The position numbers and the translations under genes were made by a program. A model generated the notes under the pieces. It was not told the origin of the DNA. It was given only the letters and a program-made list of their open reading frames with translations, and ran no database searches. This document shows, one piece after another, positions 52,240 to 60,635 of a DNA stretch of 64,000 nucleotides; position 1 is the first letter of the stretch, and each line of letters starts with the position of its first letter. Source of the DNA: Candidatus Paracaedibacteraceae bacterium (GTDB lineage: Bacteria > Pseudomonadota > Alphaproteobacteria > UBA6184); assembly GCA_024236035.1 (NCBI GenBank), contig JACKLG010000004.1:26783-90782 (forward strand). Reading direction: 5' to 3'.

Positions 52240-54147
52240 TTAATGGTCTAAAAAGCTGCGAAGTTTTCTGGACCTGGTGGGATGTTTTAATTTTCTTAAA
52301 GCTTTTGCTTCAATTTGACGGATGCGTTCACGTGTTACGTTGAACTGTTGGCCGACTTCTTCTAAAGTATGGTCTGTATTCATGCCGATACCAAAACGCA
52401 TGCGTAATACGCGTTCTTCTCTTGGTGTAAGCGTAGATAAAATTTTATCTGTGGTATTCCTAAGGTTTCCATAAATTGCTGCATCAATCGGTAAAACAGC
52501 ATTTTTATCTTCGATGAAGTCGCCTAAATGGCTGTCTTCTTCGTCCCCTACGGGTGTTTCAAGGCTGATAGGTTCCTTAGAAATTTTCAATACTTTTCGT
52601 ACCTTTTCCACAGGGATGGCTAGTTTTTCTGCGAGCTCTTCTGGCGTGGGTTCTCTGCCCATTTCGTTTAACATTTGGCGAGAAGTGCGCAATAACTTAT
52701 TAATCGTTTCGATCATATGCACTGGAATACGTATAGTTCTGGCTTGGTCAGCGATAGAACGAGTAATAGCTTGTCGAATCCACCATGTGGCATACGTAGA
52801 AAATTTATATCCTCTTCGATATTCAAATTTATCGACGGCTTTCATTAACCCAATGTTCCCTTCTTGAATTAAATCAAGGAATTGTAAGCCGCGATTGGTG
52901 TATTTTTTAGCAATAGAAATAACCAAACGCAAGTTGGCTTCGATCATTTCTTTTTTTGCTCGAGCTGCTAAACGTTCACCCTTTTGTATGTTTGATACAA
53001 TATCCCTGAATTCAGGGATAGCCAGACGAGTTGTCGTTTCTGCATGCTTTACGTGCTTATCTAATTCTTCAAGAGGTTTTGCTGCTAAAGAAAAGAACTT
53101 ATCCCATGCTGCGGTTGATTTTGTTTTCCATTCTGTCGTTTGAAAGTAAGTCTGATGAGCTTTAATAAAGTCTTCGCGTTTAACACTAGCTTTTTCAGCC
53201 AAGGGAAGTAGGTCTCGTTCTAATACGACGATTTCTTTGTTCAGGTCATATAATTGGGTTGTAAGTTCATCAATACAGTGCTGATTTAAATAAATAGATT
53301 GCGTAAGTTCATAGACTTCATCTTGAACTTGGGCAAGTTTTTTTGCGTCTGCCTTTTTACGATATGTTTCTAACTTGTCGTGCAATGCCAAGATACGCGT
53401 AAAAGATTCTAAGACAGCTGGCAGTAAGCTTGCTTCTAGTTCTGCGATAGAGGTGTCATTGTCTGATGATGATTCATCAGAGTCTTCATTTTCCGTTGTG
53501 TCTTCTTCTGAGTCTTCGATAGAATTTGTATCGGTGCTTTCTTCATCACTGTCTTCGTCAGCTTCTTCATCGAAGTTTTGCTCTGGTTCTTTGTATGATT
53601 CAAGGGCAATAACGTCTCTTAATAATAGGTCACCTTTTTGTAAAAGGTCGCTCCATTCCCTTATCGCATCAAACGTTAAGGGGCTTAAGAATAGAGTTTT
53701 AATCATAAGCGCTTTACCTTCTTCGATGCGTTTAGCGAGTTCTACTTCTCCTTCACGAGACAATAGTTCAACGCTTCCCATTTCCCGTAAATACAAGCGA
53801 ACTGGGTCATCAGTTCGGGATTCTGGCGAGGCAATGACTTCTGCCGTTTCTTCGGTTTCATTTTCATCTTCTTCTGCAGAGATACTGTCTAAAATGTTTA
53901 TAGACACAGGGGTTGGGCCGCTTTCTTCTTCCTCTTCTTCGATGTCAGTATCAAATTTTGCTTCAATTAATTTAACGCCGGAATCTTCCAACGCTGCTAA
54001 TAATTCTTCAATAAACGATACAGGAATTTCTTCTTCATCAAACGCGTCATTAATTTCATTATAGGTCATATAGCCTTGTTCTTGCGCAACTTGTATAAGT
54101 TTCCGTACTCGCGGATGATCAAATAAATCTAATGTTTCTTCCGACAT
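52240..54147 (-). CDS. rpoD: RNA polymerase primary sigma factor RpoD (sigma-70)
   Basis: Housekeeping sigma factor, 635 aa. Region 1.1 is at the N-terminus and region 1.2 begins near [20 protein letters not shown]. Region 2 has [20 protein letters not shown] and [19 protein letters not shown], and region 4.2 has [18 protein letters not shown]. The non-conserved region between 1.2 and 2 contains a roughly 40-residue stretch made almost wholly of Asp, Glu, Ser and Thr (about residues 196-238). AGAGGA precedes the ATG. It lies 30 nt after dnaG, the usual dnaG-rpoD pair, with rpsU elsewhere. Confidence 0.97.
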   Translation of the reverse strand: MSEETLDLFDHPRVRKLIQVAQEQGYMTYNEINDAFDEEEIPVSFIEELLAALEDSGVKLIEAKFDTDIEEEEEESGPTPVSINILDSISAEEDENETEETAEVIASPESRTDDPVRLYLREMGSVELLSREGEVELAKRIEEGKALMIKTLFLSPLTFDAIREWSDLLQKGDLLLRDVIALESYKEPEQNFDEEADEDSDEESTDTNSIEDSEEDTTENEDSDESSSDNDTSIAELEASLLPAVLESFTRILALHDKLETYRKKADAKKLAQVQDEVYELTQSIYLNQHCIDELTTQLYDLNKEIVVLERDLLPLAEKASVKREDFIKAHQTYFQTTEWKTKSTAAWDKFFSLAAKPLEELDKHVKHAETTTRLAIPEFRDIVSNIQKGERLAARAKKEMIEANLRLVISIAKKYTNRGLQFLDLIQEGNIGLMKAVDKFEYRRGYKFSTYATWWIRQAITRSIADQARTIRIPVHMIETINKLLRTSRQMLNEMGREPTPEELAEKLAIPVEKVRKVLKISKEPISLETPVGDEEDSHLGDFIEDKNAVLPIDAAIYGNLRNTTDKILSTLTPREERVLRMRFGIGMNTDHTLEEVGQQFNVTRERIRQIEAKALRKLKHPTRSRKLRSFLDH

Positions 54148-54177
54148 GGCTGGTCCTCTCAGTTTCTATATTTGGGC

Positions 54178-55932
54178 TCATAATTCGGTATTATAACGAC
54201 GCTGCTTTTGAGCCATCAGCAATTTTAATCGTTCCCAATCTTCAGGACTTTGGGATTGTTTAAAGCGTTCTTGCGCTTCTTTGATGTGATCTTCTAATGA
54301 AGAAGTTTCATCAAATTGTTCTAATATAAGTTGTATGCCATTTCTAACATTGCTTTCGGTTATAGGTTCATTTAAGAACGGCACATGCATATGAAATGTG
54401 TTACCCAATATATAATCGAAGTTGATGGTTGGCAATTGTTGTTTAATATAGGGAACAATTTTTAAAAACTCAAGATCATTGCCAGCTAAAATATAAGTTT
54501 CTATCACATTTAATATTTTAGCAGTGTTGGGGGTTAATGAATATGTATAAAGCTTGTCTATAAATTCATTATAAAGCCTAGGGCATAACAATATTGCTTT
54601 AATGATTGCTGCTTCGTAAATTTTACTTACCGTAACCGCTTCTGGTAGGGTATTGGAAGTATTTTTTATACTTTTAAGGGGTTGCCCCCGATTGTTTTGA
54701 AAGTAGGTATAAATTTCGTTTTTATACAAAGATTTTAAGAACGTATCTGGGATGTGACTGATGCGATCTAAAATATTTTTTCGACGTAGGGACAAATTAC
54801 TGGGTTGGTTGCCAGGATTAAGTTGGTTTTCATACAGAATCAAAAATTGAATTAATGTTAAAGGATCTTTAAACTTTTGTTTTAATAAATCAATGTTTCC
54901 GTTGGTGGCAAGGCTGTGAGGATCTTGATTTTGGGGTAAGTGTATGAAGCAGATTTCTATTCCTGGTTGAAGTAACGGAACAAATATTTCAGCGGCTCTG
55001 TTCATTGCTTTAAAGCCTGCGGTGTCTCCATCAAAGCAAATGTATATTTTAGTGAAGTGTTTAAGGAGTTTTTTTCCTTGTTCTGGGGTAACGGCCGTGC
55101 CCATGGGTGCAAATACGTTTTTAAATCCGATTTGGTCCAAGGCAATAACGTCTAAATAGCCTTCGACTAAAACAGCGGAATTTTTTTTGTGGTCAATTAA
55201 ATGAAATCCGTATAAGAGATCGCCTTTATGGAAAATAGGATTTTCAGCTGAGTTTAAATATTTAGGTTGTATTTCTTCACTTAGAGTTCTGCCCCCGAAA
55301 CCTACTGTTCGATTTTTTTCATCTAAAATTGGAAAAATTAGGCGGTCCGTGAATTTTTCTTTAATTCTGTTTTCAAATCGAGTTAGAAGCCCCGCTTTTT
55401 CAGCCGATGCCTGTGATACGTTGTGGGCAGTTAAAAATTGGGTTAATCGACCTTTTTGAGCAGCGCCCAACTGAAATTTTTGAATTGATGCGTCGGTGAT
55501 GCCTCGCGAGGATAAATAATCGTAATAAGTTCTTCCGGCCGTTGTTTGAAGCGTTTGATGAAATAGAGAGGAGGCTTCTGCTAATAGTTTAAATAAAGCT
55601 TCACGTTCGGAGAGCGTTTTTTCTTGATGTGGAGTTAATGGGGTTAATGTGATGCCTACTTGAGCGGCACATTGTTCCACAGCTTCTGGAAAGCTTAATT
55701 TTTCATATTCAGTAAGAAATTTAAAAACATCACCGTGAGCTCCGCATCCAAAGCAATGATAAAAACCTTTTGTTTCATTTACGGTAAATGAAGGGGTTTT
55801 TTCTCTGTGGAAAGGGCATAAGCCTAAGAAATCCTTGCCTTTTTGTTTTAAGGATACGTGTTTGCTTATGATCGAAGAGAGAGACATACGATCTTTAATG
55901 GTGGCCAAAATATCTTCGGAAAAAAGGGTCAT
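54178..55932 (-). CDS. dnaG: DNA primase DnaG
   Basis: Synthesises replication primers, 584 aa. The zinc ribbon is CPFHREKTPSFTVNETKGFY followed by CFGCGAHGD (about residues 38-66). TOPRIM motifs are VEGYLDVIALDQIG and FDGDTAGFKAM. The C-terminal helicase-binding region is the least conserved part. It is upstream of rpoD on one transcript. No strong ribosome-binding site is visible before the ATG. Confidence 0.96.
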   Translation of the reverse strand: MTLFSEDILATIKDRMSLSSIISKHVSLKQKGKDFLGLCPFHREKTPSFTVNETKGFYHCFGCGAHGDVFKFLTEYEKLSFPEAVEQCAAQVGITLTPLTPHQEKTLSEREALFKLLAEASSLFHQTLQTTAGRTYYDYLSSRGITDASIQKFQLGAAQKGRLTQFLTAHNVSQASAEKAGLLTRFENRIKEKFTDRLIFPILDEKNRTVGFGGRTLSEEIQPKYLNSAENPIFHKGDLLYGFHLIDHKKNSAVLVEGYLDVIALDQIGFKNVFAPMGTAVTPEQGKKLLKHFTKIYICFDGDTAGFKAMNRAAEIFVPLLQPGIEICFIHLPQNQDPHSLATNGNIDLLKQKFKDPLTLIQFLILYENQLNPGNQPSNLSLRRKNILDRISHIPDTFLKSLYKNEIYTYFQNNRGQPLKSIKNTSNTLPEAVTVSKIYEAAIIKAILLCPRLYNEFIDKLYTYSLTPNTAKILNVIETYILAGNDLEFLKIVPYIKQQLPTINFDYILGNTFHMHVPFLNEPITESNVRNGIQLILEQFDETSSLEDHIKEAQERFKQSQSPEDWERLKLLMAQKQRRYNTEL

Positions 55933-56135
55933 AGAAAGAGAAAATTAATATTAATACATCATAACAAATATATATTTTTAAGCAAGGGTTATTGAGTATT
56001 TGAAAGTGTTACGGGATATAATTTTTTTGCACGACTGCATTTTGGTTAGTTTTATGTTTAGTTCTTAGTATTAAAATACTGTAAGGGTAAAACAAAAAAT
56101 GGATATGATATAAAGTTAATATAAAAGGATAAAGC

Positions 56136-56651
56136 ATGAGAATTTTGTTTTTTATTTTTTTAGGGATGATTAGCTTAAAAAATCCCTTTGCTGCAGAGGA
56201 ACTTATTTCTGCGGTTCCTTCCGTAATGGGTGCTGATAACGATAGCATTGTTTTGAAAGAGATAGATTTAAAATTTTTAACACCTATTTTTTCAAAGGAA
56301 CACATTGATTGTTTTGTTTTGATGTATAAAGATGCGGCCCCTTTGTATAGGATGTTTGCGCATGGGCGGGCAGCATCTGAAAGTGATTACCTTCGTGCTA
56401 TTTATACAAGTATGAAGATGAGATGGCCTAGTAATAGTGCAATGGAAATTGTGCCAAAGGAATGTGATACATTAGAAGATAATATTAACGTATTAAAATT
56501 TATATATGTATTTATATATAAAATAAATTGTTTGAATCAAGACCTTGCTGGCAAAGTTATGGAGCATATTCAGAGAAAATCTGAGTTGCCCAGTTGTAAA
56601 ACGTTAGAGAGGTTTTGGGAGGAGTTACAAGCGGAAAGGAGCCAACTATAA
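56136..56651 (+). CDS. Exported orphan protein of unknown function
   Basis: 171 aa, not recognised. It has a signal peptide (about residues 1-19, ILFFIFLGMISLKNPFA) and a helical mature part with cysteines in HIDCFVL, PKECDTL, INCLNQD and PSCKTL. AAAGGA lies about 6 nt before the ATG. It lies between dnaG (divergent) and rlmB, which has its own promoter. No function is claimed. Confidence 0.7.
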   Translation: MRILFFIFLGMISLKNPFAAEELISAVPSVMGADNDSIVLKEIDLKFLTPIFSKEHIDCFVLMYKDAAPLYRMFAHGRAASESDYLRAIYTSMKMRWPSNSAMEIVPKECDTLEDNINVLKFIYVFIYKINCLNQDLAGKVMEHIQRKSELPSCKTLERFWEELQAERSQL

Positions 56652-56652
56652 C

Positions 56653-56681
56653 TTGCATAAATACCGTACTGTTTGTATACT
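56653..56681 (+). promoter_or_regulatory. Putative sigma-70 promoter of rlmB
   Basis: TTGCAT (56653-56658), a 17-nt spacer, TATACT (56676-56681), with the rlmB ATG 26 nt downstream. Spacing and both hexamers are close to consensus. Confidence 0.65.
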
Positions 56682-56707
56682 TTCCCTACAATAAATAGGA
56701 GCTCAGC

Positions 56708-57436
56708 ATGGAAAGAAGAACACATTCTTCTAAAGTATTCTTGTATGGTGTTCATGCAGTTTCGGCAGCTTTAAAAAATCCAAAACGTCAGCATGAAAAA
56801 TTATATGTTACTGCTGATAATGAGCCTGAATATAAAGCTTATTCTAACTTTACAAAAATTGTTTCCAAAAAAGAAATAGAAAAATTATTACCTGACGGTG
56901 CGGTGCATCAAGGTGTTGCCCTTTTAACAAGCCTATTGCCAGACCTTTATCTGGAAGGCTTGCCTTTAGACAAAGAAGTTTGTTTGTTGTTAGCCTTTGA
57001 TCAGGTGACGGATCCGCATAATGTAGGGGCTATTTTAAGGTCTGCCGCTTGTTTTAATGTGGATGGGGTTCTTCACACTGATCGCAACTGTCCTCCTGAA
57101 ACTGGGGTGCTGGCTAAATCTGCCTGTGGTGCACTGGATTACATTAGTTTTGCAAAAGTGGTAAATTTAGCAAGAGCCTTAGATGATTTAAAAGAGCGTG
57201 GTTTTTGGGTTGTTGGTTTGTCTGAACATGGCACAGAAACATTAGATCAAGTTGATTTACCCAAGAAAATTGTGTTGGTCGTTGGGGCTGAAGGTTCGGG
57301 TATGCGTAGGTTGGTTATGGAAAAGTGTGATTTTTTAGTGCAGTTGCCTACTAATCCTGCATTTCCTACTTTAAATGCGTCAAATGCTGCGGCCGTTGCT
57401 TTATATGAACTTCGACAAAAATTAGGAACAGAATAA
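56708..57436 (+). CDS. rlmB: 23S rRNA (guanosine-2'-O-)-methyltransferase RlmB (SPOUT/TrmH family)
   Basis: Methylates the 2'-OH of a 23S rRNA guanosine (G2251 in E. coli), 242 aa. An N-terminal L30e-like substrate domain is followed by the SPOUT knot: DQVTDPHNVGAILRSAACF (motif 1), VVGAEGSGMRRLV (motif 2) and LNASNAAAVALYEL (motif 3). AGGAG lies about 6 nt before the ATG. plsY overlaps its stop by 1 nt. Confidence 0.93.
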   Translation: MERRTHSSKVFLYGVHAVSAALKNPKRQHEKLYVTADNEPEYKAYSNFTKIVSKKEIEKLLPDGAVHQGVALLTSLLPDLYLEGLPLDKEVCLLLAFDQVTDPHNVGAILRSAACFNVDGVLHTDRNCPPETGVLAKSACGALDYISFAKVVNLARALDDLKERGFWVVGLSEHGTETLDQVDLPKKIVLVVGAEGSGMRRLVMEKCDFLVQLPTNPAFPTLNASNAAAVALYELRQKLGTE

Positions 57437-58080
57437 TGACAATAGAAATTATTATATGGAGCTTAATTGCATATTTGTTTGGTTCTATCCCTTCAGGATA
57501 TGTGCTGGTTAAATTGTTTTCAAAACAAGATATTCGCCAGCAAGGGTCTGGGAATATTGGGGCCACAAATGTGCTGCGGACGAGTGGGAAAAAATTAGCC
57601 TTTATAACTTATATATTGGATATGGTAAAAGTTTGGATTCCAATGATTTTATTTAGTTTTATTATGAATCCTATGCGAGATATTCCTGCTGATCTTCTTG
57701 TGGCTAACCTAATGATTATAGGAGCCGTTGGTGTTTTTGGTCATATGTATTCATGTTGGCTAAAATTTGATGGAGGAAAAGGCATCGCCTCTTTTATGGG
57801 GTATTTAGTGTGGTTGTTTCCATATGGTTCAGTGATAGGGGGTATCGTTTTTTTAATTGTAGCCTTTTCTACAAAAATTGTGTCGTTGGCTTCTTTAATG
57901 GGAGTTGTGGCCGCAAGTGCTTATATAATGATATCCATTTTTCCTGAATTGGATATGCCGTTGGCCACAATATGGATAGCAAAACTATTTTTTATGTGTA
58001 GCGTGGCCCTGATCTTTTGGAGACATAGGGGCAATATATTGCGCTTAATAAAAGGTGAAGAAAATAAAATTAAATTTTAG
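57436..58080 (+). CDS. plsY: Acyl-phosphate:glycerol-3-phosphate acyltransferase PlsY
   Basis: Inner-membrane enzyme making lysophosphatidic acid from acyl-phosphate and the G3P supplied by GpsA, 214 aa, several hydrophobic segments. The family motifs are YLFGSIPSGYVLVKLF, GSGNIGATNVLRTSGKK and FDGGKGIASFMG. It is coupled to rlmB by a TAATG overlap. plsX is not in the window. Confidence 0.96.
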   Translation: MTIEIIIWSLIAYLFGSIPSGYVLVKLFSKQDIRQQGSGNIGATNVLRTSGKKLAFITYILDMVKVWIPMILFSFIMNPMRDIPADLLVANLMIIGAVGVFGHMYSCWLKFDGGKGIASFMGYLVWLFPYGSVIGGIVFLIVAFSTKIVSLASLMGVVAASAYIMISIFPELDMPLATIWIAKLFFMCSVALIFWRHRGNILRLIKGEENKIKF

Positions 58081-58091
58081 GGGAGGTTGCA

Positions 58092-59183
58092 TTGAATTAT
58101 AAGGAAACAATGGAGTGGATTCGTTTAAGTTGTACAGAAAACGTAGGTCCACTAACTTTTTGGCATTTGATTCACAGATATGGGTCAGCTTCAGAAGCGC
58201 TTAAGGCAATGCCAGATATTGTCAAAAGAGGAGGAAAGTCTTCTTTTTCTATGCCAGATGATAGCTTTGCTGAAGAACAGATTAAGCTTGCTGAAAAACA
58301 TAAAGCATCTATATTAACGTGGGAAGATCCGGAATACCCTTCTTATTTAAAAGCGATTGAGTCTGCCCCACCGGTCCTTTACCTGAAGGGTAATATACAC
58401 TTATTGTTTAAGCGTAATTTTGCTATCGTTGGTAGTCGTAATGCTTCTTTAAATGGTATGAATTTTACTCGAGAGCTGAGCTCAGATTTAGGCAAGAAAG
58501 GTATGAACATTGTATCCGGCCTTGCTTTGGGGGTTGATACGGCGGCTCATCAAGGTGCTTTAGATACCGGGACCATCGCAATCTTAGGTGGTGGCATTGA
58601 TGTTGTTTACCCAAAAGAAAATGCTGACCTGCAAGCAGAAATCGCAGAAAAAGGATTATTAATATCTGAATTTCCATTTGGTTCAGCGCCTGCGGCTCAT
58701 AATTTCCCTAGACGTAATCGTATTATTGCGGGTATGTCTTCCGGTATATTAGTAGTGGAAGCGCGACAACAATCTGGGTCAATGATTACAGCAAATTATG
58801 CTAATGATTTTGGCCGTGAGGTTTTTGCAGTTCCAGGCTCTCCATATGATCCCCGAGCTGAAGGGACAAATAAATTAATAAAAGAGGGTGCTTGTGTTGT
58901 TAGAAACGCAGAAGATATTATTGATGGTTTGGCTAATTATGTAAATACGGTTAACGCATTTGATCCAAAAGATTATTTTCCAACACCGGGGCCTTTGATA
59001 CAAGGTTTGGCGGAGACAAAGTCTAAAGTTTTAAATTTGTTGTCTCCGACCCCGATAGATGTGGATTCTATAGTTAGGCATACTAAATTATCACCCGCAT
59101 ATGTATGGGATATACTTTTAGAATTAGAATTATCAGGAAAATTAGAAAGACACAGTGGAAACAAAGTGAGTTTAAAGAAATAA
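58092..59183 (+). CDS. dprA: DNA-processing protein DprA
   Basis: Binds incoming single-stranded DNA and loads RecA in natural transformation, 363 aa. The Rossmann-like core has IVGSRNASLNGMNFTREL, IVSGLALGVDTAAHQGAL, AILGGGIDVVYPKEN, FPRRNRIIAGMS and EGTNKLIKEGA. A C-terminal winged-helix segment follows (VDSIVRHTKLSPAYVWDILL). The start is TTG at 58092 with GGGGAGG 6 nt upstream. Other competence genes are not in the window. Confidence 0.94.
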   Translation: MNYKETMEWIRLSCTENVGPLTFWHLIHRYGSASEALKAMPDIVKRGGKSSFSMPDDSFAEEQIKLAEKHKASILTWEDPEYPSYLKAIESAPPVLYLKGNIHLLFKRNFAIVGSRNASLNGMNFTRELSSDLGKKGMNIVSGLALGVDTAAHQGALDTGTIAILGGGIDVVYPKENADLQAEIAEKGLLISEFPFGSAPAAHNFPRRNRIIAGMSSGILVVEARQQSGSMITANYANDFGREVFAVPGSPYDPRAEGTNKLIKEGACVVRNAEDIIDGLANYVNTVNAFDPKDYFPTPGPLIQGLAETKSKVLNLLSPTPIDVDSIVRHTKLSPAYVWDILLELELSGKLERHSGNKVSLKK

Positions 59184-59196
59184 TTTATAAATAAAA

Positions 59197-59271
<75 letters not shown>

Positions 59272-59419
59272 ACATGATGATAATTTATGCCATATCGCCC
59301 AAATAAATTCAAGCTTATTAGGGCTTTCTTTTAAAGGTTTAGGCTCTAAATATTTTCATTCCCTTAATGTTATATTAAACCCCCTTAGGTTAAGCTCTTT
59401 TTAATAGAAAGGGATGAGT

Positions 59420-59911
59420 ATGTTTAGTGTACGTTCAGCATTAAAAACAGATGCGCAGTTAATTTTAGATTTAATTATAGAGCTTGCCTCCTATGAAAAA
59501 TTAGAAGATCGAGTTTCTGCTACTTTAAAAGATATCGATATGACTTTATTTAAGTCAGATCCTAAGGCGCATGTTTTAATTGCGGAGGAAGATTCGAATG
59601 TGGTTGGTTTTGTGCTTTATCATACCAGTTATTCTACTTTTTTATGTAAGCCCTGTATTCACATTGAAGATTTATATGTGCGAGAAGAGCATAGAGGTAA
59701 GGGTTATGGAGAAGCCTTAGTAAAAGCCGTGTGTGAGATTGCTTATGAAAAAGATTATGGGCGTGTGGATTGGGTGGTTTTGGATTGGAACCAACCTGCG
59801 ATAGAATTTTATAAGCATATAGGGGCGGAAGAGCTTTCTGAATGGAAAGTGTTTCGTTTGAATTACGATGGCATACAACGGTTGGTTACAAAAGATATTA
59901 AAATAAATTAA
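59420..59911 (+). CDS. GNAT N-acetyltransferase similar to spermidine/spermine N1-acetyltransferase
   Basis: 163 aa, cytosolic acetyl-CoA-dependent enzyme. The acetyl-CoA loop is REEHRGKGYGEAL. IHIEDLYVREEHRG, YHTSYSTF and VVLDWNQPAIEFYKHIGAE follow the eukaryotic SSAT (SAT1/SAT2) pattern closely, suggesting a polyamine or related amine substrate. The ATG at 59420 is preferred because AAAGGG sits 6 nt upstream; the ATG at 59414 would abut it. Its 3' end overlaps the next gene by 14 nt on the opposite strand. Substrate is inference; a thialysine or peptide substrate is also possible. Confidence 0.8.
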   Translation: MFSVRSALKTDAQLILDLIIELASYEKLEDRVSATLKDIDMTLFKSDPKAHVLIAEEDSNVVGFVLYHTSYSTFLCKPCIHIEDLYVREEHRGKGYGEALVKAVCEIAYEKDYGRVDWVVLDWNQPAIEFYKHIGAEELSEWKVFRLNYDGIQRLVTKDIKIN

Positions 59912-60320
59912 ACCGAAGCCATGGCGTTGAATCTTCTATTTCTTCGCGAGTTTTGTTGAAAATAAGATGACCATCAGTCCAGATTTTTAAAATAGAGCGA
60001 ATATGTTCTATTCGTATGCGAGGGTCTATTATTAGTGCATGTTTATAAGGGGGTAAAATAAAAGAAACTTTTTGTGTATATATTACATCACCTTTAAAGC
60101 GCCAAACCCCATATTTTATAGTGACATTTAAGGATGTGTCGTGGTCGTTTCGTATGCCAATGCCTTTTCCTATAGCTTGGTTTAAACCACTTAAATAGTG
60201 TGAAGCAAAGCTGCAATCGCGTATAGTTCCAACTGTTAGTGAGGGTAATTGGCTTTCTTCGGCGGATGTAATATTAAGGAAGAAGCATATAAATCCTGCT
60301 AAAGTAATTATTTTTCTCAT
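59898..60320 (-). CDS. Exported orphan protein of unknown function
   Basis: 140 aa, not recognised. It has a signal peptide (about residues 1-20, ITLAGFICFFLNITSA) and a beta-rich mature part (SLNVTIKYGVWRFKGDVIYT, VSFILPPYKHALIIDP) with one cysteine in IRDCSF. The start ATG is at 60320. It converges on the acetyltransferase gene and their 3' ends overlap by 14 nt, with no terminator in between. No function is claimed. Confidence 0.68.
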   Translation of the reverse strand: MRKIITLAGFICFFLNITSAEESQLPSLTVGTIRDCSFASHYLSGLNQAIGKGIGIRNDHDTSLNVTIKYGVWRFKGDVIYTQKVSFILPPYKHALIIDPRIRIEHIRSILKIWTDGHLIFNKTREEIEDSTPWLRFNLF

Positions 60321-60635
60321 AGGTATACTCTAGAACACAAATATTTTTTACCTTATCATACGTTATAAACGTTGGGATAGTTTTTTGTATCTACATTATT
60401 TTTCTATATCGTGATTTTATGCCCCCCCCTTTTTTTTTTCTTGAAGTTAGTTCTTGGGGTGATTTTTGTGATTTTTAGTTGAGATGACCTAGGTTAGTAA
60501 AAATAAATTATTGGCTTGGATTGTGTGGTAAGTTGGTAAAGCACAATTTTTTTATCTTTATAAATAAAAAAACCTGTAAAAGTATAAAGCTTTTTTGTAA
60601 AATACCTGCAGAAAGTCTCTTGCCATAGAGGTCCC
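60321..60635. other. 315-nt non-coding region upstream of clpB with a C8-T10 tract
   Basis: No gene is visible. It holds a homopolymer pair, eight C (60422-60429) directly followed by ten T (60430-60439). CTTGAAG at 60440-60446 resembles a heat-shock sigma-32 -35 element, but no matching -10 is seen at the right distance. The clpB promoter must lie here. Confidence 0.55.

Noticed and set aside
52324..52339. Possible third parS around CACGTG in rpoD
   Set aside because: Only the core matches; six of the ten flanking positions differ from the palindrome.
53375..54064. 229-codon plus-strand frame rich in serine
   Set aside because: It is the antisense shadow of the acidic, low-complexity part of rpoD; there is no start signal or family match.
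60440..60446. Sigma-32 promoter for clpB at CTTGAAG
   Set aside because: No CCCCAT-like -10 lies 11-16 nt downstream, so it is noted only in the intergenic entry.
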